64,000 nucleotides of DNA from Spirosoma arboris. Lineage in GTDB: Bacteria; Bacteroidota; Bacteroidia; Cytophagales; Spirosomataceae. Positions 52,973 through 60,913 of this stretch are shown here, one piece after another. The DNA lies in contig NZ_WPIN01000008.1 in the NCBI RefSeq assembly GCF_009754945.1, positions 248,001 to 312,000 of the forward strand. The letters are read 5' to 3'. The notes under the pieces were generated by a model. That model saw only the letters and a program-made list of their open reading frames with translations. It was not told the origin of the DNA and did no database searches. Numbering within the stretch: the first letter of the stretch is position 1; each line of letters opens with the position of its first letter. The position numbers and the translations under genes are program-made.

Positions 52973-53371
52973 TCAGCGATTACTCTTAGCCGTAAGGATA
53001 ATACTACGAATTAGTTTTAGTAGTTCGTCAGCATCACCATATATACTATTGAATTCGGTTTGATTTAAATAATCCGTTTCCTTTAATAACTCAAGCCAGT
53101 AAATAGTCTCGTCAGTTTCTTTTTGAGCGATTCCTAGCTTGTGGATGAAATCAGCTTTACTTTCTGCATTATTCCCCTCGCGTACATTGGCTCCGACCGA
53201 TGTGCCGGAACGCAGCATTTGTTTGCTTAAAATATATTCTTTCTTGGTCTCTTTGAGATGTTGATAAAGTCGAATAATGCGAACTGCGAAGCGAAAACTC
53301 TTATCGAGAACAATATTATCTTTTTTCAAAGCACAAGTCGGTTTATTTGTAAATAATTCATCATTCATCAT
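52973..53371 (-). CDS. Four-helix-bundle protein of the S23/IVP type
   Basis: 132 residues. Helices are visible at VLDKSFRFAVRIIRLYQHL, KKEYILSKQMLRSGTSVGAN and VREGNNAESKADFIHKLGIA, then ETIYWLELLKETDYL and DELLKLIRSIILTAKSNR. The motif LSKQMLRSGTSVGANVREG is diagnostic of the 23S rRNA intervening-sequence protein family, also related to the Avd protein of diversity-generating retroelements. These proteins form a pentameric nucleic-acid-binding bundle whose role is unknown. The first residues (MMNDE) come from the repeat at 53355-53380, which also supplies the last residues of rluD; the genes overlap by 11 bases. A later start is possible. Confidence 0.9.
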   Translation of the reverse strand: MMNDELFTNKPTCALKKDNIVLDKSFRFAVRIIRLYQHLKETKKEYILSKQMLRSGTSVGANVREGNNAESKADFIHKLGIAQKETDETIYWLELLKETDYLNQTEFNSIYGDADELLKLIRSIILTAKSNR

Positions 53372-53380
53372 TCATCATTC
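53355..53380. repeat. Right word repeat flanking the four-helix-bundle gene
   Basis: AATTCATCATTCATCATTCA and onward to 53380: the inverse of the word at 52939-52966. It encodes the last residues of rluD (MMNDE) and the first of the four-helix-bundle protein (MMNDE) in different frames of the minus strand. Confidence 0.75.
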
Positions 53381-54395
53381 CGAACTTCCTCCATTTCTCC
53401 AGCGCTGCCTGAAAATCATCGGGTAAATCGGAGTCGAACTGGAGCCATTCTTTTGTTCGAGGGTGGGTGAAACCTAACGATTTAGCATGTAAGGCTTGTC
53501 GGGGTAGCAGCTTGAAGGCGTTTTCAACGAACGCTTTATAACTCCCGACCGGGTTTCCTCGCAAAATTCGGTCACCACCATACATGGCATCGTTGAACAA
53601 CGGATGACCAATATGTTTGAAATGAGCCCTAATCTGATGGGTGCGACCGGTCTCCAGATTGCATTGTACCAGAGCAACATAGCGTAGCGCTTCCAGAGTT
53701 TTATAATGGGAAATTGCCCACTTGCCTTTCGACTCGTCGTCGTAAATCACCTGTACTTTCCGGTCTTTCATGGACCGGCCAATGAAGCCAGTAATAGTGC
53801 CTTCGGGTGGATTCGGCACACCCCAGGTGAGAGCGTTATAGGTCCGCTCAATACTGTGCTCGAAAAACTGCCGGGCCAGATGCGTCATGGCGTATTCGGT
53901 TTTGGCAATTACCATCAGCCCCGATGTGTCTTTGTCAATCCGGTGTACTAAACCAGGGCGAATTTCGCCGTTACGAGATGTGGGGAGATTCTGAAAATGA
54001 TAGACCAGTGCGTTGACCAGCGTACCATCCCAGTTTCCATGGGCCGGATGGACAACCATGCCGGCGGGTTTATTGAGTACCAGTAGATCTTCATCCTCGA
54101 AAACAATAGTGAGCGGAATGTTTTCGGGCTTAACATCGGTGTCGCGGGGCGGGTGAGCTAGCGAAACCGTGATAATATCCAGCGGCTTTATTTTGTAGCT
54201 AGCTTTGGTTGGTTTGTCGTTTACCCGAACCGACTCTGCATCAATGGCTGCCTGAATTTTGGTACGAGTCGCATTTTGCAATCGGTCCATCAGAAAGCGG
54301 TCAATCCGCAACAGGCTCTGGCCTTTATCGACCACAATGCGATGGTGCTCGTATAATTCTTCCTCTTCCAAAAAATCCTCAGCCGCTTCGGTCAT
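53361..54395 (-). CDS. rluD: RluD-family 23S rRNA pseudouridine synthase
   Basis: 344 residues from ATG 54395; the frame opens at 54563, but the protein-like sequence starts MTEAAEDFLEEEELYEHHRI. An S4 RNA-binding domain (LRIDRFLMDRLQNATRTKIQ, VNDKPTKASYKI) is followed by the synthase domain: DEDLLVLNKPAGMVVHPAHG, GLVHRIDKDTSGLMVIAKTE with the catalytic Asp, and TGRTHQIRAHFKHIGHPLFN. RluD-type enzymes convert U to pseudouridine in helix 69 of 23S rRNA. The C-terminal residues MMNDE are read from the flanking word repeat. The start is only 38 bases from the divergent ACC deaminase-like gene. Confidence 0.93.
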   Translation of the reverse strand: MTEAAEDFLEEEELYEHHRIVVDKGQSLLRIDRFLMDRLQNATRTKIQAAIDAESVRVNDKPTKASYKIKPLDIITVSLAHPPRDTDVKPENIPLTIVFEDEDLLVLNKPAGMVVHPAHGNWDGTLVNALVYHFQNLPTSRNGEIRPGLVHRIDKDTSGLMVIAKTEYAMTHLARQFFEHSIERTYNALTWGVPNPPEGTITGFIGRSMKDRKVQVIYDDESKGKWAISHYKTLEALRYVALVQCNLETGRTHQIRAHFKHIGHPLFNDAMYGGDRILRGNPVGSYKAFVENAFKLLPRQALHAKSLGFTHPRTKEWLQFDSDLPDDFQAALEKWRKFGMMNDE

Positions 54396-54433
54396 AATGG
54401 GTACGATCTCAAAAAGTTTGGCGAATTTACGGG

Positions 54434-55381
54434 ATGATACGTGATTTTGCTGAACACCTGCAAACGTTTCCGGCTGATTCACCCTTGCAAGTGCTTGATA
54501 ATCCATTTCCTGAACCCGTAAACATTCGCTTAGTTCTGAAGCGCGACGATCTGCTCCATCCATTGGTATCGGGGAATAAATGGCGTAAGCTCAAGTACAA
54601 TCTGTTAGCTGCTCGCGAGCAGGGTTTTACTACGTTGCTGACCTTTGGTGGGGCGTATTCTAATCATCTTTCTGCTACGGCTTCGGCTGGGCAAGCATTT
54701 GGTTTCCAAACTATTGGCGTCGTGCGCGGAGAAGAACTCGCTACGATGCCGTTAAATCGTACCTTGGCTTTTTGCAAATCGTGTGGAATGCACCTTCATT
54801 TCGTCAATCGAGCTGAGTACCGGTGCAAAGAAGATCCGGATTTTCTGGCATATTTAGTTCACCAATTTGGTCCATGTTATCGTCTGCCTGAAGGAGGTAC
54901 AAACGAATTGGCCATCGAAGGAACGGCTGAGATCATCCCCGAAATTGTAGAGCAATTGGGCTATGTTCCCGACTATGTATGCTGTCCGGTTGGTACGGGC
55001 GGTACGGTGGCTGGATTGGCGCAATCTGCTCCGGCAGAGACGAGCATACTGGGGTTTATGGCGTTGAAAGGCATTGATTGGGCTAATCTTCAGCCTGGCC
55101 CGTCTGGTTTTGCAGCACGCCAGGCTGAAGTTTTACCTAAACTCATTCAGGACTACCACTTTGGAGGCTATGCTAAAACTACCCCCGAATTAATCCAGTT
55201 TATCCGGTCATTTGAACAGAAAACGGGCGTGTTCATTGAACAGATTTACACCGGCAAAATGCTTTACGGTATTTATGACCTTGCTCGAAAAGGGTTTTTT
55301 CAGGATGAGGCAACCGTCGTGGCCGTTCATACGGGTGGCTTGCAGGGGAGAAGTACAATGTTAGATACGATCAATCAGTAA
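54434..55381 (+). CDS. 1-aminocyclopropane-1-carboxylate deaminase/D-cysteine desulfhydrase-like PLP enzyme
   Basis: 315 residues. The PLP lysine lies in HPLVSGNKWRKLKYNLLAAR; LTFGGAYSNHLSATASAGQA, GVVRGEELATMPLNRTLAF and VPDYVCCPVGTGGTVAGLAQ are standard family motifs. These fold-type II enzymes deaminate ACC or degrade D-cysteine to pyruvate, ammonia and sulfide; residues separating the two are not clear by eye, and in most bacteria the D-cysteine activity is likelier. It is divergent from rluD and is followed 19 bases later by the acyl-CoA dehydrogenase gene on the same strand. Confidence 0.88.
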   Translation: MIRDFAEHLQTFPADSPLQVLDNPFPEPVNIRLVLKRDDLLHPLVSGNKWRKLKYNLLAAREQGFTTLLTFGGAYSNHLSATASAGQAFGFQTIGVVRGEELATMPLNRTLAFCKSCGMHLHFVNRAEYRCKEDPDFLAYLVHQFGPCYRLPEGGTNELAIEGTAEIIPEIVEQLGYVPDYVCCPVGTGGTVAGLAQSAPAETSILGFMALKGIDWANLQPGPSGFAARQAEVLPKLIQDYHFGGYAKTTPELIQFIRSFEQKTGVFIEQIYTGKMLYGIYDLARKGFFQDEATVVAVHTGGLQGRSTMLDTINQ

Positions 55382-55400
55382 AATGCCATAAATTGCTTCT

Positions 55401-56681
55401 ATGGAAACGATTTTCACCACCGAGCGGGTCAGACCATTATTGGCACGCGTTCGCGAATTTGTTCAAACTGAACTGATTCCCCTCGAAGACGGCTTTTCGC
55501 ATAACAACCTGAGTAGCCTGATTCCAATTCTCGACCAAAAACGGGAACTGGTTAAAGCCGCCGGCTTGTGGGGTCTGCATCTTTCCAAAGAAGAAGGCCG
55601 TGACGACGGACCGGGGCATGGCCTAACTCTCTGCGAATTTGGACAGATTAGTGAAGCGCTGGCCCATGCGCCGTTTTTCGGGCATTACGTATTTGGCTGT
55701 CAGGCTCCCGACATCGGCAATACCGAACTGCTTCACAAATTCGCTTCGGATGAGTTGAAAGAGCGGTACCTGAAGCCACTGATGGCCGGTGAAATTCGCT
55801 CCTGTTTTTCAATGACCGAACCTGATTTTGCAGGTTCAAATCCGACTCGAATGGCTACGCTTGCCGTACGAGACGGCAACGACTATGTAATTAATGGGCG
55901 CAAATGGTTCACCTCATCGGCCGATGGCGCTGCGTTTGCGGTGGTTATGGCGGTTACGAATCCTGATGCGGCTCCCCACCAGCGAGCCAGCATGATTATC
56001 GTCCCGACCAATACACCTGGTTTCAAAATCGAACGGAATATCCCCGTATTCGGTGAAGCAGGTGAAGGTTGGTTCAGTCATGCCGAAGTGACCTATACCG
56101 ATTGCCGCGTGCCTATCTCCAATGTGATTGCGGGCGAGGGGATGGGTTTTCGACTGGCGCAGGAGCGTCTGGGGCCAGGACGCGTTCACCACTGTATGCG
56201 CTGGGTTGGTAATGCCGAAAAAGCACTGGATCTAATGTGCAAACGGGCGGCTACCCGCGAAATTGAGGATGGTGTGATGCTGGGTGAAAAGCAGTTTATT
56301 CAGGATTTCATTGCTGAAAGTCGGGCTGAGATTGACGCTTGCCGTTTGTATGTGCTAAACACGGCCCATATGATTGATACAGTTGGCGTGAGTAATGTGC
56401 GTGATGCCGTTTCTGCCATAAAATTCTATGTCGCTAACGCGTTCCTGCGGGTGCTCGATCGGGCCATTCAAGTGCATGGTGCGCTGGGTGTTACAGACGA
56501 TACGGTACTATCGGCTATGTACCGGCATGAGCGGGGTGCCCGTATCTGGGATGGGGCCGACGAAGTACACAAGCAGAGCCTGGCTATTAGTATTCTGAAA
56601 AAATACGGGCTGGATATTAGACAAAAAGCCAAAGAGTTGCGCCAGTTTCGACAAATGATGGCGGCTGAATCATCGCTTTAA
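55401..56681 (+). CDS. Acyl-CoA dehydrogenase (ACAD10/11-like)
   Basis: 426 residues. The acyl-CoA dehydrogenase fold is shown by FSMTEPDFAGSNPTRMATLA (FAD/substrate loop), YVINGRKWFTSSADGAAFAV, EGMGFRLAQERLGPGRVHHC, VLDRAIQVHGALGVTDDTVL and MYRHERGARIWDGADEVHK. The N-terminus and length fit the ACAD10/11-like branch. It oxidises or rearranges an acyl-CoA with FAD; electron transfer goes to ETF. It is followed 1 kb later by an APH-type kinase gene (57727), and human ACAD10/11 fuse these two domains, so a joint role in 4-hydroxyacid catabolism is suggested. The context is supportive, not conclusive. Confidence 0.9.
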   Translation: METIFTTERVRPLLARVREFVQTELIPLEDGFSHNNLSSLIPILDQKRELVKAAGLWGLHLSKEEGRDDGPGHGLTLCEFGQISEALAHAPFFGHYVFGCQAPDIGNTELLHKFASDELKERYLKPLMAGEIRSCFSMTEPDFAGSNPTRMATLAVRDGNDYVINGRKWFTSSADGAAFAVVMAVTNPDAAPHQRASMIIVPTNTPGFKIERNIPVFGEAGEGWFSHAEVTYTDCRVPISNVIAGEGMGFRLAQERLGPGRVHHCMRWVGNAEKALDLMCKRAATREIEDGVMLGEKQFIQDFIAESRAEIDACRLYVLNTAHMIDTVGVSNVRDAVSAIKFYVANAFLRVLDRAIQVHGALGVTDDTVLSAMYRHERGARIWDGADEVHKQSLAISILKKYGLDIRQKAKELRQFRQMMAAESSL

Positions 56682-56716
56682 ACCAGCGCTGACACATAGA
56701 AGATGTTGGAGTGTAA

Positions 56717-56736
56717 AATAGTTAGCACTAACTATT
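56717..56736. promoter_or_regulatory. Palindrome upstream of the outer-membrane protein gene
   Basis: Arms AATAGTTAG (56717-56725) and CTAACTATT (56728-56736) form a perfect 9-bp palindrome around a 2-base centre, 66 bases before the ATG of the next gene. It could be an operator for a dimeric regulator or a short hairpin after the acyl-CoA dehydrogenase. Confidence 0.4.
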
Positions 56737-56802
56737 GAGTGCCTGCACGTTAGACGAGAAATTTGGTTAATCTCTCGATTCTCATTCTAACTGCTTACAC
56801 CC

Positions 56803-57630
56803 ATGAAAACTGCTACGTTCTTTCACTACTTATGCCTGTTACTGGTCGCTATACTAATTGAATCCTGTACACCAAGAGAACTTAGCTACTTAATGCCGGA
56901 AGCCTCCGCTGATAAAGTGAATCAGGAATATTATGGGCCTTCTTACAAATCCAACGGATCGGGTAGTCAAGCCTCTAGCGATGAGTTAGCCTTTAATTTC
57001 GGGATTATTGGTGTGTTTGAATTAGCAGGTATGTTGGATAACGATGGGAAATCAAGTGAGAATAAACAGCCTTCGTATGGATCGTTACTTGCGAGCAACC
57101 GACCCGGCCTCCAGCCAGGGCTTTACCGGCCGTATAGCCCTGCCCGACCCAAAGCCGATGATATAAAAACGCATCTGGCAATCATGTCCGGCTTAGAGTT
57201 AATCGGTAAAGGCGCTAGAGAAAGTGATGCAGGTGGCACAACGAATACACGCCTGCTTTACCTGGAATTACCTGTCTATGCGATTTACCACCATGATTTG
57301 ACTAACAAAGGCCGGATCTTTGGTGGCTTGGGCCCTTATTTTGCCTATGGCTTGTCAGGCTCGTTTAAGTCTTCCTTCAGCGGGCAATCCTTTAGCACAC
57401 CTGCTTTTGGCGGTAACGGAGGCTACAAGCGTTTCGACGCGGGGTTGGCATTGACCGCGGGCTATCAATTTCCCAGCAGCTTGCGTATCCGACTGGCTTA
57501 CGATTTGGGTTTAGCTAATATTGAATCGGGGCCATCAGGACCTGACTACGATAAAACGCACAATCGTGCCTTAAGCGTGAACGTAGGCTACGCGCTGGAT
57601 AAAATCGTCAGTAAATTCAAAAAACGATAG
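56803..57630 (+). CDS. Outer-membrane beta-barrel-like protein with lipoprotein-type signal
   Basis: 275 residues. The signal (HYLCLLLVAILIESCTP) carries an ESC that could be a lipobox or a simple cleavage site. The C-terminal half has alternating aromatic and small residues typical of beta strands: LLYLELPVYAIYHHDLTNKG, RIFGGLGPYFAYGLSGSF, GYKRFDAGLALTAGYQF and SLRIRLAYDLGLANIE, consistent with the PorT/OmpA-like barrel family of Bacteroidota. The middle (residues 60-110) is low-complexity and polar. It lies between the acyl-CoA dehydrogenase and kinase genes on the same strand. Function unknown. Confidence 0.72.
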   Translation: MKTATFFHYLCLLLVAILIESCTPRELSYLMPEASADKVNQEYYGPSYKSNGSGSQASSDELAFNFGIIGVFELAGMLDNDGKSSENKQPSYGSLLASNRPGLQPGLYRPYSPARPKADDIKTHLAIMSGLELIGKGARESDAGGTTNTRLLYLELPVYAIYHHDLTNKGRIFGGLGPYFAYGLSGSFKSSFSGQSFSTPAFGGNGGYKRFDAGLALTAGYQFPSSLRIRLAYDLGLANIESGPSGPDYDKTHNRALSVNVGYALDKIVSKFKKR

Positions 57631-57726
57631 AGGAGATTTAGGGATAATGTATGATAGGGGCTACCCGTGCGGTAGGATATATGTATTTTCGCGAACATAC
57701 ATCCTAGACCATACATCATACATCAA
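57631..57726. repeat. Word-repeat imperfect hairpin (ATGTATG) upstream of the kinase gene
   Basis: The left half carries AATGTATGATAGG and TAGGATATATGTATTTTCGC; the right half has GCGAACATACATCCTA and ACCATACATCATACATC. They pair as one long imperfect hairpin that fills the gap (57631-57726). The sequence TATTTTCG (57684-57691) is also a 7 of 8 match to a -7 element. Confidence 0.6.
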
Positions 57727-58800
57727 ATGATTGCTCCCGATGCACCTCATTCTGTTCGAACAGGCGAAGAACTGGATTTGAATCGTCTGAATGAGTACCT
57801 CCGCGACCATGCGCCTGAAATGGGGATAATCGCGGAGGTCAGACAGTTTCCGGGTGGGTTCTCAAACCTGACCTATTGCCTCAAAACCGACGACCAGGAA
57901 TATGTCCTGCGCCGACCTCCAGTTGGGGCTAATATAAAAGGTGGGCACGATATGGGCCGTGAGTTTCGGGTGTTGTCGTTGCTAAAAGGACACTACGACA
58001 AAATTCCTGAACCTATTGTTTACTGTGAAACGTCTGATGTAATTGGTGCACCTTTCTACATCATGAAACGGGTGCTGGGTGTGATTCTTCGGGCGCCAAT
58101 GGCCCCAACACTAAACCTCGCACCCGAGTGGATGCATCAGTTATCAGAAGCATTAGTCGATAACTTAGTGGCTATTCACAGTTTGGATATTAAGGCAACC
58201 GGGCTTAGTCAATTAGGGAAACCCGATGGCTACGTACAAAGGCAGGTAGAAGGCTGGAACCAACGCTATCGTACTGCCGAAACCGATAAAATTGAAGCCA
58301 TGAATAGCGTTGGTTATTGGCTTCAACAAAACTATCCCATCGACCAGGCTCCTGCTTTTCTGCACAACGATTATAAATTCGACAATGTACTATTCGCTTC
58401 TAACGAAGATACGGGCGATCCGCTACCGGTAATTAAAGGCGTATTGGACTGGGAAATGGCAACCGTCGGCGATCCGCTCATGGATTTAGGAGCAACTTTG
58501 GCGTATTGGTCAGAAGCGGAGGATAGTCCAGCCTACAAAAACTTCAACCTGACGTGGCTTCCGGGCAATCTAACCCGGCAGGAAGTTATCACTCGGTACG
58601 CTGAATTAAGTGGTCGCGATCTGAGCGGCATTCTTTTCTATTACGTATTTGGCCTTTACAAAAACGCAGTAATTGCCCAGCAGATTTATGCTCGCTGGAA
58701 ACAGGGGCACAGCAAAGACGTCCGCTTTGGGCATTTGCTACCTATGATTATTGAGTTAGCTACAAATGCGGCAAAAGCTGTTGAAAATGGGGAAGTTTAG
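57727..58800 (+). CDS. APH-type phosphotransferase (ACAD10/11 or LvaA-like kinase)
   Basis: 357 residues. The protein-kinase-like APH fold is shown by EVRQFPGGFSNLTYCLKTDD, YVLRRPPVGANIKGGHDMGR and GAPFYIMKRVLGVILR. The catalytic loop is FLHNDYKFDNVLF (HxDxxxxN) and the metal site is GVLDWEMATVGDPLMDLG. This subgroup matches the kinase half of human ACAD10/11 and the bacterial LvaA, which phosphorylates 4-hydroxyacyl-CoA. Its stop overlaps the convergent tsaC gene by 4 bases. It lies downstream of an acyl-CoA dehydrogenase gene with one intervening gene. Substrate is inferred from family. Confidence 0.9.
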   Translation: MIAPDAPHSVRTGEELDLNRLNEYLRDHAPEMGIIAEVRQFPGGFSNLTYCLKTDDQEYVLRRPPVGANIKGGHDMGREFRVLSLLKGHYDKIPEPIVYCETSDVIGAPFYIMKRVLGVILRAPMAPTLNLAPEWMHQLSEALVDNLVAIHSLDIKATGLSQLGKPDGYVQRQVEGWNQRYRTAETDKIEAMNSVGYWLQQNYPIDQAPAFLHNDYKFDNVLFASNEDTGDPLPVIKGVLDWEMATVGDPLMDLGATLAYWSEAEDSPAYKNFNLTWLPGNLTRQEVITRYAELSGRDLSGILFYYVFGLYKNAVIAQQIYARWKQGHSKDVRFGHLLPMIIELATNAAKAVENGEV

Positions 58801-59747
58801 TGCGCACTCGCCCGACGTAGTCGGTCATTTATAGCCCAACCTAGTCCTTGATTAGGCAAAGGTTCTGCGTAAATAATATCAATGGGTAACGAATCCAGGT
58901 CTCGTAAGTGAGCAAAAAGGTTTTTGGCGGCTTCATTCAAATCGCCAGTGGGAGAGAGGATACGCTGATGTTGAGCAGAAATGCCACCGAAAGGCTCCCT
59001 AAACACTAGCGCTCCCGCTTGCTTATTGGGTTCAGGCGTTTTGCCCGGAGCTATAAGAATCAGTGGTTTGCGAGGGGCGTAATGGCTACTCAACATACCC
59101 GGCGCTTTCGGATTTGAGGTCGAATGGGTTTGCACCGAAACTGGACCAATTACCTGTTCGATCTGTTCCAAAGCCATTCCCCCCAATCGAAATACGGTGG
59201 CTTTGCCGTTCTCAAAACCAACAATAGTCGATTCTATACCGACGCCTGCCGGACCACCATCCAGAATATAGGGAATCTGATCGCCCAATTGATCGGCAAC
59301 GTGTTGTGCTGTAGTTGGACTGATATACCCAAAAGGATTTGCACTCGGAGCTGCTAACGGGAAATCGAGCGAACGTAGCAGAGCAAGACTAAGCGGATGA
59401 TTTGGAATACGAACGGCAACGCTGGATAAGCCTGCCGTAACCAGATCAGGAATCAGATTGCGCTTTGGGAGGAGTATCGTTAGCGGACCTGGCCAGTAGG
59501 TTTCTGCCAGCTTTCGGGCTGGCCCAGGAATATCAGTAACGAACTGGTCGAGTTTTTTGAGCGAGTCTGTATGGATAATGAGCGGATCGAAGGAAGGTCG
59601 ATTTTTTACGCGAAAAATTGTCAGAACAGCATCCAGATTAAGCGCATTACCTGCTAATCCGTACACTGTTTCAGTGGGTATACCCACCACATTACCTGAT
59701 TCCAGAAACCCTTTTGCTAGCTGCGTATCTCTACCAATCTGTGCCAT
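58797..59747 (-). CDS. tsaC: Threonylcarbamoyl-AMP synthase (Sua5/TsaC, two-domain)
   Basis: 316 residues from ATG 59747; the frame runs to 59792, but a perfect -7 element at 59760-59767 lies between, so the upstream ATG cannot be in the mRNA. The YrdC domain shows SGNVVGIPTETVYGLAGNAL, KNRPSFDPLIIHT, WPGPLTILLPKR, VAVRIPNHPLSLALLRSLDF and PLAAPSANPFGYISPTTAQH. The smaller C-terminal Sua5 domain follows (APGMLSSHYAPRKPLILI). The enzyme makes threonylcarbamoyl-AMP for the t6A37 tRNA modification. It overlaps the kinase gene end by 4 bases. The gene symbol could equally be sua5. Confidence 0.95.
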   Translation of the reverse strand: MAQIGRDTQLAKGFLESGNVVGIPTETVYGLAGNALNLDAVLTIFRVKNRPSFDPLIIHTDSLKKLDQFVTDIPGPARKLAETYWPGPLTILLPKRNLIPDLVTAGLSSVAVRIPNHPLSLALLRSLDFPLAAPSANPFGYISPTTAQHVADQLGDQIPYILDGGPAGVGIESTIVGFENGKATVFRLGGMALEQIEQVIGPVSVQTHSTSNPKAPGMLSSHYAPRKPLILIAPGKTPEPNKQAGALVFREPFGGISAQHQRILSPTGDLNEAAKNLFAHLRDLDSLPIDIIYAEPLPNQGLGWAINDRLRRASAH

Positions 59748-59759
59748 GACTTTGTGGTG

Positions 59760-59767
59760 CAAAGATA
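59760..59767 (-). promoter_or_regulatory. -7 promoter element of tsaC
   Basis: Minus strand TATCTTTG matches TAnnTTTG exactly. ATG 59747 lies 12 bases downstream, giving a very short leader and excluding the ATG at 59792. Confidence 0.65.
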
Positions 59768-59788
59768 GGTAGGATTGGGCATGTGTTG

Positions 59789-59860
59789 TCAAGAATAGTC
59801 AGGGGTTGCCTAATATAGTTCGTTTACTAACCATACTGAACAACCCCTGACTATTCTTGA
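59789..59860. terminator. 20-bp inverted repeat between slyD and tsaC
   Basis: Arms 59789-59808 and 59841-59860 are perfect reverse complements around a 32-base loop. It follows the slyD stop by 14 bases (reading the minus strand) and precedes the tsaC promoter, so it probably terminates slyD. Confidence 0.75.
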
Positions 59861-59874
59861 TAAGCGCTAACTTT

Positions 59875-60342
59875 TTAATGATGCCCACCCGGACCATGAA
59901 CATGGCCATGAGCCAGTTCGTCGGCGGTTGCATCCCGAACGTCCAGCACTTCGACGTCGAAATACAGGTTCTGATCAGCCAGAGGGTGGTTAGCATCAAC
60001 AGTGACCGTATCGGGTCCAACGGCTGTTATAGTTACGACCTGCCCGTCGTTGGTTTCGAATTGCATCCCAACTTCAAGCTCCTGTCCTCCAAATGCCCGA
60101 CGAGGCACGGCCTCGACCAGTTGCGGATCGCGTTTGCCATAGCCTTTCTCAGGCGAAACATCTAACTGGAGATGATCGCCCTTTGCATGGCCTTCCAATC
60201 CTTCTTCCATGCCTGGGATGAGGTTGTTAGCCCCATGTAGATAATATAAGGGATCGCTGCCCTGGCTGGAATCCAGTATATTGCCGCTACTATCGCGCAG
60301 GGTGTAATGGATGGCAGCTACTTTGTTTTTTGTAATATTCAT
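59875..60342 (-). CDS. slyD: FKBP-type peptidyl-prolyl isomerase SlyD
   Basis: 155 residues from ATG 60342; a GTG at 60360 is a less likely start. The split FKBP domain is visible: VAAIHYTLRDSSGNILDSSQ, PLYYLHGANNLIPGMEEGLE and GYGKRDPQLVEAVPRRAF, with the IF insertion after LEGHAKGDHLQLDVSPEKGY. The C-terminus HGHVHGPGGHH is His-rich and metal-binding, as in E. coli SlyD, although shorter. SlyD acts as a chaperone and proline isomerase and handles nickel. It is a single gene with a terminator hairpin on its 3' side. Confidence 0.93.
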   Translation of the reverse strand: MNITKNKVAAIHYTLRDSSGNILDSSQGSDPLYYLHGANNLIPGMEEGLEGHAKGDHLQLDVSPEKGYGKRDPQLVEAVPRRAFGGQELEVGMQFETNDGQVVTITAVGPDTVTVDANHPLADQNLYFDVEVLDVRDATADELAHGHVHGPGGHH

Positions 60343-60478
60343 ACCGATTTTCTGTTGCACTATGTTGGTTCTTTACTCGCAACAAATGACGTTGCGAGGC
60401 TGCTTGTGCTTTAGATTTAATTCATAAGCTCTCCCAGCCTTGATAAGTTTGATTGACAGAAATTTTTTTTTCACTTCC

Positions 60479-60505
60479 TGTCCGATTTAGGCGTTGCCGT
60501 TCGTC
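60479..60505 (+). promoter_or_regulatory. Candidate ECF-type promoter of the DGPF gene
   Basis: TGTCCGA (60479-60485) and CGTC (60502-60505) are spaced by 16 bases, the layout of ECF sigma promoters. The ECF42-like gene two genes downstream may autoregulate this unit. It is a weak, unverified match. Confidence 0.25.
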
Positions 60506-60551
60506 TTAGTGACGAAAACAAATTTACTACCTGTATAACCAATCAAATACC

Positions 60552-60905
60552 ATGAACAAATTTATGCTCGTGTTCCATTCGCCTTATTCTCAGGAAACCG
60601 CCTTTGCCGAACTATCGCCCGATGCGATGCAGGCCGAGATCCAGAAGTGGAATAACTGGATAGGCGGCATTGCGGGGCAAGGTAAACTAATCGCTACAGA
60701 TGCACTGGCTCCAGTTGGCAAAATAATGACAAAAGGAGGACAGGTTATTACCGATGGGCCCTTTACCGAAGGGAAAGAGATTGTTGGGGGCTATATGATT
60801 TTAACCGCTGCTAGTTTAGACGAAGCTGTTGACCTGGCTCAGGGGTGTCCTATGTTCGAGATGGACGGAACCGTAGAAGTTCGCCCAATTATTAACTTTG
60901 AGTAA
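60552..60905 (+). CDS. YCII/DGPF-family protein paired with ECF42 sigma factor
   Basis: 117 residues. The DGPF signature is clear: GGQVITDGPFTEGKEIVGGY. FMLVFHSPYSQETAFAELSP at the start and AQGCPMFEMDGTVEVRPI at the end complete a ferredoxin-like YCII fold. DGPF proteins are consistently linked to ECF42 sigma factors; their activity is unknown, but the fold suggests binding a small ligand. Here the sigma gene follows 51 bases later, separated by a terminator-like hairpin. The pair is well established in actinobacteria and other phyla. Confidence 0.9.
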   Translation: MNKFMLVFHSPYSQETAFAELSPDAMQAEIQKWNNWIGGIAGQGKLIATDALAPVGKIMTKGGQVITDGPFTEGKEIVGGYMILTAASLDEAVDLAQGCPMFEMDGTVEVRPIINFE

Positions 60906-60913
60906 GTCAAGTT

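Noticed and set aside
59747..59792. ATG at 59792 as the tsaC start
   Set aside because: A perfect -7 promoter element at 59760-59767 lies downstream of it, so it would not be in the transcript, and the conserved domain begins after 59747.
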